DNA of 64,000 nucleotides from Poecilobothrus nobilitatus (lineage: Eukaryota > Arthropoda > Insecta > Diptera > Dolichopodidae): contig OX352774.1 in the NCBI GenBank assembly GCA_947095535.1, positions 116,687,996 through 116,751,995 on the forward strand, given 5' to 3'. Positions 35,035-47,137 of the stretch are shown here, one piece after another; positions within the stretch are counted from its first letter, which is position 1; the number at the start of each line of letters is the position of its first letter. The translations under genes and the position numbers were made by a program. The notes beneath the pieces are model-generated. The model was not told the DNA's origin. It did not search any database and saw only the letters and a program-made list of their open reading frames with translations.

Positions 35035-38000
35035 GTCTGAAGAAATAAGACCTAATAAAATATAAATTCGAATTCGTAATAGAATCTAATTCGCGAAGTT
35101 CTAACTACAGTTTTATTTCCCATTAGTTTAGCACTTACCTATGGTAAATAAGACTTATTTCAAAAATAGGCTACCAATTCCAAAAATATTAAGTCTAGGT
35201 AAAAGAAAATCATAGTTATATTATATTATTGACATAAAACATACGAGATTATGAATTAAGGATGGATTTTATAGTTGGTTAGTAAATCAGGTTATTAATA
35301 ATTTGTTTAGCGAAGGTTTGGAAACAATAGTTCATACTATATGAAGTGATTTGTAAGTAAGAAAAATAACTAGTAGTTTTACAACTGGTTAAAAAATCAG
35401 AGTAAGTATATGTTTTTTCCAGAATATAAATTTTACATGGAAGATTCTGAATTTATATATAGTTAATTATAACATTTTCGTTCACCCTTAGAAATGTTTT
35501 GATACAACACTGATGTTAATATTAAAACAATATTCAAGGTCCATAAATATATTAAAAACATCTAAATAAAGTAATAGATAAAAAAAAAATAAAAAAAATA
35601 CATTTTATTAAGTACCCAAATAAGTTGTAAATTTTTTTTTCAAAAAATATTAATTAGACCTTATATTTTTAATTCGAATGGGTAATAAGATCTTACGAGG
35701 CCTTTTTCGGGTAAGTATTTTTCTTTTAAAAAACCTTATTTCATTAGGTTTCATTACCTTCCATCTCCCCTCTTCGTATATCATCATTATTTTCTTTAAC
35801 ACAAGAAAGTTAGGTCAACATGTCAATCTTTATCACAAAAATTACTAAAATCAATTTTATTATTTTAACTTTCAATTAAAACTTCTAACGATGAAAAAAT
35901 ATTATAATTTTTTTTAAATTTCTTATTATACCGACCTAAGAATTTTTAAAAATTTAAAACAAATTTATTAATATTAATTTAATAAAATGTAATAAAAAAT
36001 GCATTATATTTAAAAAAAAAATTAAAGGATTAACAAAAAACAATTTTTTTAATCTATACCCTTTATATAGGATATAATTTTCATAACATGAAAGATTTTA
36101 TGAAAAGTTTACCAAGTATAAAGAAAATATATATACAAAAAAAAAAATTAAAGAAAAACCAATAAACAATTAACTTAAATTTTCTATACCTATAAAATAT
36201 TTAAGCAAAAAACAAACAACCTTGAAATTTAAATTTCCACACTGTATTTTCAACCCTCTCTACTAACACTAAAAACAATTTTCTAACAACAATTTAAGTG
36301 GTCTATTGAAAAAAAAAGCCTTGCCGGATTTTTTGTTTTTTTTTTTTACATTTTTTTTTTGTTTTGAGTTTTTGTTTTGGTATAATGTTTTATTTCTCTC
36401 TAGAGATAATTGACAAATACAAGGAATAACAAAAGAGGTATATAGAAACAATGACACTTCTTCACACACAATACTGATACTAAAGTTTAAATAAACAAAA
36501 TATTTAACCTAAGTTTTAGCTTCTAACTATATAATATATCTCTACTGTTTTAAAGTAAGTATCTTCCTTTGTTCATCTAAAGATATATTTTTTTTTTATC
36601 TCGAGACAAAAAAGAAAAAATTAACAAAAAGCCATAACGTAAAGGAAAATAAATTTCAAAAAAATCCCTGAAAAGAAAAAGTAAAGCTCATACATAGAAA
36701 ATCGTTGGTGAAAAAAATAACAACACAAGTACACAAATAGATACTATTAGGACACTTAGGCATCGGAATGCACTGTGATTTTTGTTATATTTTAATATAC
36801 TTAGTATACGTATTCTATTTTGATTCTATTTGGATAAGGATCGTAAATAAATAAAGATATAAGGAAAGTTACTATACCGCATCATATTCATTATAGAGAA
36901 GGATTTATATTTTAAAATAAGCTATGGGGAATGCAGACACATAACAATTAGGTACTTAGTTTTAAAGTGTCTTAAAACCTATTTTTAATAATTTCTTATT
37001 TACTTATTACGAAGCTAATGTATTTTTTTCTTATTCCGCTCCTTAGAATCTTCCCAAATCTGAAGAAACAGATATAGGAATACATAGTAAATTTAGTAAA
37101 AAAAAAAAATAAGTAATACAAATATGCAAAGACTAACAGAGGAATGAGTGGTAAAAAAAAGTGTAAACTAAAAAGGTTTTTCGAGCAGCCTTTGTAATTA
37201 CGGTCATATCTATTCAAAGAATTAATAAATTCAAGTTTCATGCTATAGTTACCACATTTATAAAAAAAAACAAAATATATTAATAACTTATTAGTTATTA
37301 AACAGATATGAAACTAAAAACTAACAACAACGTACAAAACACCCAAATAAAGAAAACTTTTTATCAAAAGATGTTTTTTTTTACAAAAGAGGAAAATTCA
37401 TTCAGTTTATTTCATTTTAGAAGTAAATCTCTTTTAAAAAGTTTTTTTTTCAAAAGCTAGATAAAAGCAAAAAAAAAGGAAAAAAGGAGGTAAAAATTTA
37501 ATATCCTTTAGTTTTTATACTCACTTCATTTTGTTTTTACTCACCATTCATCGGTTTATATATATATATATATCCTTTTTGAATAAAAATGAAAAGCAAA
37601 AACAAAATATTCTTTTAATCATTACATTCTTTCAGAGGATCTAAAATGGATCTATAATGGATTATTGTGCTTAAATTTGTTATTTTTTAATGTGCAAATA
37701 ATATTAAGAAACTGTTTTCTACTTCTGCTCAAAAACAATGACTCTATAGTTCAAAAAAACGATATAATAAAAAAAATAATAAAATAGAAATAGAAGATGA
37801 TGCACAAAGTAAGTATATGATAACGTATAGATTTAGTTTTTTAAATTAATAAAATTTATTTTACTTCAAGATCTACGTAAAATATAAACATCCCATAGGT
37901 GTTTAAAATGTATTTAAATTTTTCAATTGTGTTATAATTTCAAAAGATGTCTACATATGGTCACTTTTTAAAATTTTGTTATATGCTAAGATATTTGTAC

Positions 38001-38099
38001 TGCGTGATAAGAATGTATTCTAATTACAGGTAAAAATCTCAACTACTTATTCATATAAAAAATATAACGTTTAACAAGGTTTAATATAAAACAAAAGAA
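35035..38099. other. AT-rich noncoding DNA
   Basis: These 3 kb have no supported gene. Open frames at 36269-36469 and 36996-37241 are Lys/Phe-rich low-complexity translations. An (AT)n run lies at about 37558-37574. Confidence 0.55.
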
Positions 38100-38207
38100 A
38101 GGCCATCGGTGACTTAAGAGGGAGTGTGGGTTCGAATCTTACATATGTCGTAGGAATAATTCCCCCTTACGTAAATGTCGTAAGCCACGTAATGCACTAA
38201 AAAAACA
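38100..38207 (+). mobile_element. tRNA-derived SINE, copy 4, internally deleted
   Basis: It begins GGCCATCGGTGACTTA and jumps directly to GAGGGAGTGTGGGTTCGAAT, so the part between A and B boxes is missing. It then has the ATGTCGTAGGAATAATTCCC module and a shortened end, GCCACGTAATGCACTAAAAA. It is recognisable but defective. Confidence 0.8.
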
Positions 38208-38330
38208 ATAGTTAACAAAAAAAAAACTTTTGAATATGAGACATTTAAATCCTTGATGAGTTCATTTCTGATTACTTAAACTTTTTCTTTTCCAGAAATC
38301 TTCTCAGAAAGTTCATATATAATTTAACTC

Positions 38331-38744
38331 TTAGGGTAAGTTCACATGGGATGCATGCATCCGGATGTAAACATTTGATTGGTTGAAAATATATATCGTA
38401 TTCATGACATGCTCTCCCTTTTGTTCATTTTTATTAAATAATTAATAAATTATATTTAGTTTATATTAATTAAAATTTTTTCTTACAATTCTGGTTTAAC
38501 CATTTTGTATTTTGTAAATAAAAAATTTTTTCATCAAATGTCAAAACAATATACAATACTAGCCTACTAGGTACTTTCAAATAAAACTTTCAAAATAAAA
38601 ATGTTGCCGTTTTGCATCTCGTGAACGAGGGGATGCAAAATGGATGCAAAATATTCGTTAATATTACTGAAGAGAACACGAAATGTAACCGAAATTTTTG
38701 CATCTGGATGCATGCATCCCATGTGTGATGTAAACATACCCTTA
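38331..38744. mobile_element. PIF/Harbinger-like MITE with TTA target duplication
   Basis: The element (38334-38741) is flanked by TTA at 38331-38333 and 38742-38744. Ends: GGGTAAGTTCACATGGGATG on the left, and GGGTATGTTTACATCACACA then TGGGATGCATGCATCC when the right end is read on the minus strand. Both ends contain the self-complementary 14-mer GGATGCATGCATCC, and the right arm has about 7 extra bases. A 3-bp TWA duplication with G-rich ends is the hallmark of PIF/Harbinger insertions. The interior, about 330 bp, repeats GGATGCAAAAT twice and has no coding capacity. Confidence 0.85.
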
Positions 38745-39730
38745 TTGCAAATTTTTGCAAATATTATAGAAGAAACTGTGATTCAAAGAATAAGAGGTTC
38801 AAAACTATAATAGCTGCCTTCCTATGGTCCATTATACGATTTTATTCCATTTCAGAAATTTTGATTTAACTTCCCCCCAAAAAAAAGCAGCAAACATTCA
38901 CCTAATATTTTAAATTATTTTATCATGTTAACACATTTTGCCATAGTATTTTTTAACAATCCTTTATTATTCTTCAACAAATAATGGAAATATTAAAATA
39001 TATGGAATAAGTATAATCTTGTAATATCTAATCATAAAATACGATTGTACTTAATTCTGTCTGGAATTTTGTTTTAAGTTATTCTTCTTTTAAATCGTTA
39101 GTAACACATTCTTTTCGCGAATAATAAAATCATTAAATATAGCATTAAACCCATTTGTTTTAAAATTTAAAGTAACAATATGATCCAAATTTCAACACAA
39201 CACTTACTTAAGTATTTCTTTTTTCTACAATATTATTCTCTTCTTTTTTTCATCTCTACTTTTTCAGTCTTTCACAATAAAATTGTTTTGAAGGATGAAA
39301 AAAAATGAAATTCTACTTTTTAAGGATTTTTTTAACAAAAATTGTTTGGATTTTTAACTGTTTTTTGTGGTTAGAAATTAATGGTATGAAATTTGATGGT
39401 AATAAATAAGTATATAATAAAATAATGTTAATGATAATGATGTTGATGTTGATAATCATTTTAATAAAAGAAATGAAATTTCGAAATTAACGTGCGCGTA
39501 AATTTTGCCATATTTTAAAAAAAAGCTAAAAGTTAAATAAAATTTATCTTTGTCATAATGGTCAAAAATAAAATAAAAGTTTTTAAAAATATTCCTTCAA
39601 GTATGCAATTTTTTATTATACATAGTACTGGGCCCCTTTTCTTTTATAGGTATATATTACATTTAGTGTTCAAGTATTTTTTAAGGAAAATGGCAAAAAC
39701 CTTATTTTATCAGTTAGCTTATTTGCATTT
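38745..39730. other. AT-rich noncoding DNA
   Basis: No feature is seen. Confidence 0.5.
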
Positions 39731-39945
39731 TAACACATGTTCCCCATGCAGTAAAATTGGTGGGATGACGGTCGGTAGGAATATTAATAATATATGTAAA
39801 ATTTCTATTTATATGGAATGGGTAAAGCGCTTGCTAGCAAATGCTGACATTGGACAGGAGGCTTAAGTAAATTTGGAAGATTAGAAGTATAAATGTTATA
39901 CAGGGTAGGACCTAACACATTACCTTTCACAACTCCTGCATAAAC
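39731..39945 (-). pseudogene. LINE reverse-transcriptase palm fragment (jockey-like)
   Basis: On the minus strand 39875-39937 translates as GVVKGNVLGPTLYNIYTSNL and P, a near match to the reverse-transcriptase motif GVPQGSVLGP-LY-IYTSDLP of jockey-clade LINEs, with P to V and Q to K changes in the PQG core. About 25 codons farther the expected FADD site is replaced by FAS-K in a shifted frame. Stops follow. No tail or longer context remains. The plus-strand open frame of 102 codons at 39558-39866 overlaps it antisense and has no support as a gene. Confidence 0.72.
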
Positions 39946-40731
39946 CAAAACAAAATAGTAGTCAATTCTAAAATGCTTTTTATTGTCTTATTATAAAACG
40001 TAAATTTTAATGAAGCATTATCCGTCATAAAACTAAAAACAAGAAACCAAAGCTTTAATTATATGTATATATCAAATTACTTTTTCCTTAAGACTAACAC
40101 AAACAGTTAGTTCTACAAAAAAAAAAAAAACATCCAATAAATTGTAGTCAACAATACAATAAATTTTTAAGATACGATTTTCTAATCCATTAGTATCAAC
40201 AATAAATCAATAGATATATAACTATTTGTGATCCCTTAAAAAATATTTGAACAATTTGTGTTGAAAAAAAACAACAACAACAACAAACTTTGTTTGAAAT
40301 TTTTATAGCAAAAAAACGACATTGAAACACTAAACCATTTTTTTTTTTATTTATTTCAAAAAACTATTCAAGAAAAAAAGCTTTAATAAAAAAAAAATCT
40401 ACAATATTGAAGAATACTGCATTAGAGTACCAAAGAAACAAATGTCACTTTTAAATCTTAAGAACGAAAAATGAAAAATATTTTACAAAATTTTACAACC
40501 CAAAAAAGAATAAAAAAATAAAAAAAAAACAAAAATAACAGCAAAGAAAAAAAAAGCCATTATTATATTCAACTTTAAAGTTTTTCACCAGAATTTCTGA
40601 ATTTCAGGTGTTATTATTCTCAAGAAAAACACCGATTATATTATAATACACACATACATGTACATACAATGTACACAATACAGCAATTAACCTTTATAGA
40701 AAAAAAGAGAAAGAAATTAAAGTAACTTAAC

Positions 40732-40764
<33 letters not shown>

Positions 40765-42439
40765 ATACATATAGTTAGTTATAAAACTATTTTTATTGTC
40801 ATTATCTACATGCACAAAAAATATGTTATACTTATTTATGTATGTGCGAACAAACAAACGCACAAACAAGGAAAACAAATTTACCATCATTGTACGATGA
40901 TTGTATAGTAAAAAGAAAATCTTTTAGTATTTTTAATAAAAAAAAGAAAAAAATAAAAATTAATGCAATAAAAAATTCATTTTTAAAAAAGAGATTTTTA
41001 AAGTTTGTTGAATTCTCATTTTTCTGGTTGGATTTTTCTTTTTAAAGAAATTTTTTTTTTTATGGTTTTTATTATGTTCGTTGCAAGGATAAAAAAAAAA
41101 AAACAGGAAAAATAATATTGAATATTTTTTATTCCCATATGACATGTTTCTTTTTTAATGTGTCGTTTTTTTTTTTTTTTTTTTTGGTTTTTTCTATATA
41201 TGTGATTGAGTGTTTGTATATACTAAAGATTGTTAAGAAAAAGATAATATTGCTATACATAAAATACAAATTTTGCTATTTTTTCACTTTTTGAATAAAA
41301 TTAAGCACGTTTCAAAATAAAGAAAAAAGAATGTAGGAATGTATTAAGAAAAACATGGAGAAAAAAAATACTGTCAACAAAAATTTTTAAATTCATGTTT
41401 TTGAGTTAGTATAAGTATATATATGTATATATAACTATATATATTTTTACATTTCATATTTAAATAAATTTTTTTTGTAAATCTGAAAATTGAAATTTCT
41501 TTAAAATTAAAAATAAAGACTTCTTCGGGTTTAATTTGACAATGAAAATATAAAAATAGCATTTTTAATATGTAAATATATATATATGTATACATATATG
41601 TATGTATTTAAAATACAGAGACGATTCTTATATAGAATTAACCATTTTTTTTATTTATTTTTTTGATAATATTTTAGAATTAACGAAATGATTGAGACAG
41701 TTGTTGCTTTGACATTCTTTCGGGCATTCTTTGACATTCTTTCGGAAGAATATACGTATACTTGCTCTATAGAATAACAGGCACAGTATTCTGAAGTCAG
41801 TAGTTCACTGTTTAAGAGTTCGTAATTACAACTTAAATTTTAATTCCGTTCAAAAAGTTTTAATAATTGGTTACCTATAGTTAAAGTTTTTTATTAAATA
41901 TTTATTTCGACAACCGCGCAGATTTCTTTCATACTGTTTCTTAGCCAATATATAATATATGTTGATGTTTTTATTTTTCGAAAATTTTTATTGAAATTAA
42001 CCTTTTTTTTGTTACTTAAAGAGATCATATATATCACGTCACGATACAACTATCCATTCAAATGGGATTCACAGAATTTGTCAACTTGCATGATACAATT
42101 GAAGTATTTGATCGGAAATAGAACCGGTTTAGAAAATGGTAAAATTTTTTCGAAAACTAAGAAGTAAAGTGCAAATTATACATGTGAATTCCATTAGTGA
42201 GTTCTTTATTAAATTTCTGATTGCAAAAATATACGAAATACATAAAAATAATGAAATATACAAATTTGATAAAAAATACTCAAAAATTACTTGCAAACAA
42301 CATATGTTTAGGTAAGATATGATTAGGTTATGAAAAGAGAGGTTATTTTCTCCTTATGAAAATCTAGTAAAATCTAATAACCAAGCGATCAAATATTATG
42401 ATGGCATGGAACTAGCAAAAACAGTCCCATATCCTAATA
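39946..42439. other. AT-rich noncoding DNA
   Basis: No gene is seen. There is an (AT)n tract at about 40734-40775, several homopolymers (41167-41185 is a T run) and a duplicated GACATTCTTTCGG at about 41710-41745. Confidence 0.55.
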
Positions 42440-42620
42440 TCCGCTAGATTGAATAGTTATTAGAGTGCCGATCTCTCTTTCGCACAGGCTTGAATCCTGT
42501 AAGTAAGAATCCTTGGTAAAAAAGTGAAAAAGATTCTTTATCTGATTTTCGATCTGATTCAGCTCCCCATTCGTCATTGCATTCAAATAATTATTATCAT
42601 CATTGCCATAATAATTAATA
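42440..42620 (+). repeat. Possible second tRNA-derived SINE
   Basis: TAGTTATTAGAGTGCCGATC, then CTCTTTCGCACAGG and CTTGAATCCTGTAAG look like the D-arm, anticodon and T-arm parts of a tRNA (the B box would be GGCTTGAATCC). About 100 bp of unrelated body and an ATT/ATC-rich end follow. Only one copy is present, so the family cannot be confirmed here. Confidence 0.4.
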
Positions 42621-43018
42621 CCTTATATTACTTATATTAATAATAGAAAAATATATTACTTACAATATAATACTTACATATAACAAATCAAATATCAAAT
42701 GTAAACTACCAATTTTAATTTATATCTTATAACTCACATAAAAATTATAACGCCTAAGTAATATTAAATTATAACAAAATATATAAACAAATAAAATTGT
42801 GATAGGCCTAATAAATACTAAATGAATGCAAATTAATTGAGATCAATTCTAATAATAGGGTATATTCCCACTTCTCTTATCCCATTACCCATAATCAAAA
42901 ATATTCCCAGTTTCCTAGCGTACATTTATCCTTATTCCAACATATACTTAACAATTAATTTGGCTCAGTTATGGAACTGATGACAATTGAAAAAACCGAT
43001 AAATTTTGTCGAATTATT
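42621..43018. other. AT-rich noncoding DNA
   Basis: No feature is seen. Confidence 0.5.
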
Positions 43019-43690
43019 ATTTTTTTTTTTTTTACACGCTACCCAAACTCTAGGAAAGTTTTGAAAGACTAGGTTCTTTTTGAAAAGTTGCAAATTGTAT
43101 AATGGACCATTTGTATCAGAGGAGAACACGTTGGATGGAAGCATGTTCCACATTTTAGCGGTTCTTACAACAAAAGAGTTTCCATAACCAGTTTTAAATC
43201 ACGTAGGAATTTCCATGGTGTAGAAATTGGCACTTGAGGCTCCCATAGTGTTGCGTTGGAATTGTTTAAGGGGAGGCATTATTGATTTGCATTCAATAGA
43301 ACACGTGTCGTTACCTACAAGATATTTATAAAAGAGAGATAAAGCTCCAATATTTCGACGTGAGTTAAGAGGAGTAAAGGTTTCCTGAACAGTAGCGTCG
43401 CCAATCAGGCGTTAGGCACGATTTTGAATTTTGTCCAGGTAACTTAATGATGTTTGAGCAGCGCCAGCCCATATGTGAAAATTATACTCCATCTTAGGTC
43501 GAATATATGCTTTGTAGATATTGGCCAGATCACTAAGGAGAAAAATAAGATTTACAACGAAAAAGAAAACCTAAACATTTGGCAGCTTTTTTGGCTATAT
43601 CAAAAATATGCTCATTCCACAACATTTTTTGATTAAGCTGCATGCCTTAAATATTTAAATTTGCAGACCGCAGATTGCAAAAACAAAAAA
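43019..43690 (-). pseudogene. LINE reverse-transcriptase C-terminal domain with poly(A) tail
   Basis: This is the best-preserved LINE fragment. The T run at 43020-43033 is the minus-strand poly(A). The minus-strand translation, with frameshifts, gives SANLNI, then MQLNQKMLWNEHIFDIAKKA (about 43575-43640), CLGFLFRCKSYFSP, DLANIYKAYIRPKMEYNFHI (about 43470-43530), WAGAAQTSLSYLDKIQNRA, GNDTCSIECKSIMPPLKQF (about 43255-43310) and SFVVRTAKMWNMLPSNVFSS (about 43105-43175), ending FKKNLVFQNFP before the tail. The order fits the connection and C-terminal region of CR1/jockey-like reverse transcriptases. Two in-frame stops and at least one frameshift make it inactive. The antisense frame at 43454-43636 is a shadow. 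Confidence 0.82.
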
Positions 43691-44643
43691 AAACTGGGTA
43701 AATTAGCCTTCTTGAATATCTCCTCCTGCCCTTATAATCAATACTTGTGTATTTTGTTAGTCATATAATTGAATTATCTATTATTTTTAATTATTTCCGT
43801 TGTTTCTTTTAAATGTGTTCAATTAAATTTTTAGCTTCCAAAAATTTTTCTAATAAATAAGTTAAATATACAATTTATTAGATTTTTTTCAGTTAATTAA
43901 GTTCTTCTAATAAGAAAAGCAAAACAAAATTAATATAATAAAAATCAATACTTAATTTTATAATACTATCAAAAATTGGAATGAGAAACGAAAACAAAGC
44001 TATTTACTTCACGTAGGTAGGTTTCATAGTTCATTTCTCCAAAAAAAAATAAATAAAAAAATGGAAAACATACAACATATTCATAGTTATACTTATATAC
44101 ATACAAACACCATTAAGAATTTTTAGAAAAATATCAGAAAAGATTTTCAAGATTATGAGTGGGAATTTTAGAATATTAATAAAAAAAAAAAAATATTCCA
44201 GATCACTCTTTCATTTAAGAGCAATAAAAAATTAATTTTTCTGTTTGAACATTTTACGAAGTTGTTTTTTTTTATTGTTTCAAGGTAAATACGACGTATT
44301 TTATATTAATTACAAATAAGTATTATCTATAATAAATTTAATACATACTTAATACACAATATTATAAATAACTACATCTTAATTGCTTTTATGTTCAAAA
44401 ATTAATTTAAACTAAGTAACTAGTTATTTGTTATAATTCTTTCAATATTTATGCTATACTTCTTCAAGGATGTAATTTTTTAAATATCTTCGAACTTTCC
44501 AAAAAATTACCAATATTCAAATTCTAGAAATTTATATGTCTTCGGCGGTCATTAAAGTTTATTTTTTTTTTTTTAATTTTAAAAATATTTGACCGAAATT
44601 CAACTTACAAGTTATTAGTTCATTCGAAAGTCTCATTTTGGTC
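43691..44643. other. AT-rich noncoding DNA
   Basis: No gene or repeat family is seen. Confidence 0.5.
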
Positions 44644-44679
44644 AAATATAAATCTAGAGAAAAATCTAGATTTATATTT
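44644..44679. repeat. Perfect inverted repeat beside a hAT terminus
   Basis: The arm AAATATAAATCTAGA (44644-44658) and its exact reverse complement (44665-44679) enclose GAGAAA-type loop bases. It ends one base before the left end of the hAT element. Confidence 0.9.
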
Positions 44680-44940
44680 ACTAGGGCAAGGATTTTTAGG
44701 TGTTAAAAATTCGAAAAAAGGTACTTAAAATATGCTGGAAAAGAAAAATAAAAAAGATATTCTCATTTAAAAACCAGACATTTTAATAATTCACATTTTA
44801 TTCTTAATAGTAACATAAATAAAACCAAAAAAGTTAACAAAAAAAAGTTTTTATAATAAAATAATAGGAACATAAAAACCTCTTCATTACTGCTTTATGT
44901 ATTTTGTTCTTAATTTTTGGGAATAGTTAATAATTGAAAT

Positions 44941-45054
44941 AAATGAGAACGTTTGCCGATTTGGTTTTAATACATTTTTGTATAAACTAAAAGACCTTTC
45001 CACTTCAAGTGACGTTATAGGTGCATATTTGAAGGCTGATAGGTACATAGTTAA
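44941..45054 (-). pseudogene. hAT transposase C-terminal (dimerisation) remnant
   Basis: On the minus strand one uninterrupted stretch reads LTMYLSAFKYAPITS, then LEVERSFSLYKNVLKPNRQT and FSF. The ERSFS core, preceded by P-[IV]-[TS]-S, is the hallmark of the hAT dimerisation region near the protein C-terminus. Stops follow within about 25 codons, and the N-terminal zinc-finger and most of the catalytic domain are absent. The location close to the left TIR is right for the end of a minus-strand gene. It is a fragment of about 38 residues against roughly 500-700 for an intact enzyme. Confidence 0.8.
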
Positions 45055-45213
45055 ATATTAAAAACTAGCAACGAATTTACCTTTTAACGGTAAGAATATT
45101 CAACTCAAAACTGATATTTCATTTTGTATATACTGTCTATGTACACAATTGTTTTGTTTTTTCTGTAAATCTATTTCTAAAAAAAGATGGAAAAGATGAA
45201 CATGGACATTAAG

Positions 45214-45851
45214 CCGATGAACTATGTTCAAGGGTATAATAAATTTTCCATTACGTTTGTGACACCTTAAAGGAGTCGAGCTAGATATAGTGTCAAAGGT
45301 ATGGATCGGCTCAAAATCGAATTTTGAGTCGATTAAAGCCACGTACGCACGTCCGTCCACCAGTTCGCACGATAACTCAAAAAATAAAGGAGCTATGGTT
45401 GGATTGTGATGGTACGACAGGTTCGGGTACCTTCCATATAACTTCTCTTTTTAAATGAAAATAAACCAGTGTCTACTGAAGCTAGGAATCTGAAATTTAG
45501 TGAAGAGATGTCGAGCTACATGCCAATAACTTTTGTAAAATTTGGTTGGTCTAGAGCAGCCGGTTCAAGCTTCTTGGAACTTAATGAAGCTAGGGGTCTG
45601 AAATCTTACTAAAGATGATCAAGTTTTATGGCAACAACTTCTGTAAAATTTGCTTGTGCTTGTGCAATAGATTCGGGTAGTTGTCGTACAACTCCACAAT
45701 TTACATAAATATATATATATCTGTAGTTAACGTTGGTAAAACATCTGAAAGTTTTTAAAAGATGGTCAAGTTTTATAGAAACAGGGTATATTACGTTCAT
45801 ACGGGTATCCCAGAGTTGACACAGACTACTCTACTGCACTCTTCCTCGTTT
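45214..45851 (+). mobile_element. DINE-like element, copy 5, 5'-truncated
   Basis: It starts inside the head (GATGAACTATGTTCAAGGG), so the TTATACCCGT terminus is missing. It then has the family's GTGACACCTTAAAGGAGTCG, GGTATGGATCGGCTCA and a reduced CGTCC run. The body carries one set of modules (CTTTTGTAAAATTTGG, GAGCAGCCGGTTCAAGC, TGATCAAGTTTTATGGCAAC) and a complete end, GTTCATACGGGTATCCCAGA to CACTCTTCCTCGTTTT. It is close in sequence to the 5.8-kb copy. The minus-strand frames at 45100-45360 and 45609-45800 are repeat-derived; the latter shares its MNVIYPVSI start with a frame in copy 1. Confidence 0.82.
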
Positions 45852-46254
45852 TAATATAAAACAAATTATAAATGAAAATAACAAATTATGGATATGGGAA
45901 GATACATCTGTAAGTGTTAAACTAAATTTTCAAATTTTTTGTCTCGTTTTATTTTTTCATCTTTTTTTGTTCATGGTCTAAATCCGGCATATAGTACAAT
46001 GTATTGTAAAGTACTAAAAATGTATCAGTAATAAAAAAGTACTTTTAGCCACATTAAAGTACCAAGTAAAGTAAAATTTGAAATAGTTATTTAGACAATT
46101 TTGAAAAATAATGGAAAAAAATTACATTAAGGCTAAAATATGCATTTTAGGTAAAAATATTCTATAATGAAAAATATATGCAATTTTATACTTTTATGTA
46201 TAAAATAGTATAGTTTAAGCTTTTTTAGGATTTAACCTAAAAATCCTTGCTCTA

Positions 46255-47127
46255 CTTATTACTATAAATTCTTTAGTCTAGACTCTATAATTATGGTGAA
46301 ACACAAATTTCAAAACTAAATAAATAGATAAATATGACGATAAGGATATTTATTATGTAGAACCAATCCCCCCCTGCAATGAAATTTATATTTTTATATA
46401 GCAATTTTTATTTTTTTATCTTCTACTCTTCATTTTATTAAAATAGTAGAAGATATTGAAGAGACTTGTTAGAGGTGATGTCAAGTAGGTATATAACACA
46501 CCGTTCCGATTAATGTTAATTTATGGCATAAACTCATTTGATGTCAGAATTTAATATGATGGAAAAAAAATTTTCTGAACAAATGACGATTTGATTTTTC
46601 ATCATTTTGAACATTAATTTAATAGAGAGTAAACAATCTCTATTAATCTCTATTAGTCGTGTTGCTTTATTAAAATAGTAAGTAATAGTAAATAATTTAT
46701 TAAAATAGTAAAAATTAAATTCATTTTGACGTGTAAGTTGAAGTCAAGAAGCTTCTCAATATTTTGGAGTCATGATACCAAAAGAATCACAGTTGTTGTC
46801 TCCATTTGAGTTTCTCAAGAATTAATTTGCGTCATACGTTAAACTTGAATTACACATCCGACAATTTACAGTCACTATCGTCTATTACACGTATAGTTTT
46901 CTAGACAAAGATCTAGACTTTCACAGTCACTTGGGACAAGCATAGTTTTCTGCACAAAAAAATTAAATGCTATGTAAAAAAACCAAATGTTAAAGTTAAC
47001 AAACCGATATTTATATTTTAGCTAAATAACATGAAATTTATCGTTCAAATTCCATAAAATATAAATTGACTTTAGACTCTGAGAGAACTGTCAAAAGAAT
47101 AGAAATTTCTCTAATTTATGTGTTTGT
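46255..47127. other. Noncoding DNA, partly of higher complexity
   Basis: 46255-46720 is ordinary AT-rich sequence with a repeated TTATTAAAATAGTA motif (about 46438, 46670 and 46700). 46720-47127 is visibly more complex and less AT-rich, and matches no other part of the window. No reading frame of note is seen. Confidence 0.5.
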
Positions 47128-47137
47128 AGTATGAGTC

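Larger units (their letters stand above)
44681..46254 (-). mobile_element. hAT-like DNA transposon with nested DINE element
   Basis: The left end TAGGGCAAGGATTTTTAGG and the right end read on the minus strand, TAGAGCAAGGATTTTTAGG, form an 18/19-bp terminal inverted repeat of hAT style. The minus strand encodes a hAT C-terminal transposase remnant (listed next), and a DINE-like element is inserted at 45214-45851, interrupting the transposon. The flanking octamers ATATTTAC and CTTATTAC agree at only five of eight positions, so the target duplication has decayed. Without the insertion the element would be about 0.94 kb, too short for a full transposase; it is an internally deleted copy. Confidence 0.75.

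Noticed and set aside
39558..39866. 102-codon plus-strand open frame
   Set aside because: Its distal part is antisense to a reverse-transcriptase palm fragment, and the proximal part is Phe/Lys/Ile-rich low-complexity translation.
40734..40775. (AT)n palindrome as a regulatory hairpin
   Set aside because: Any long AT dinucleotide run is self-complementary; no independent signal is present.
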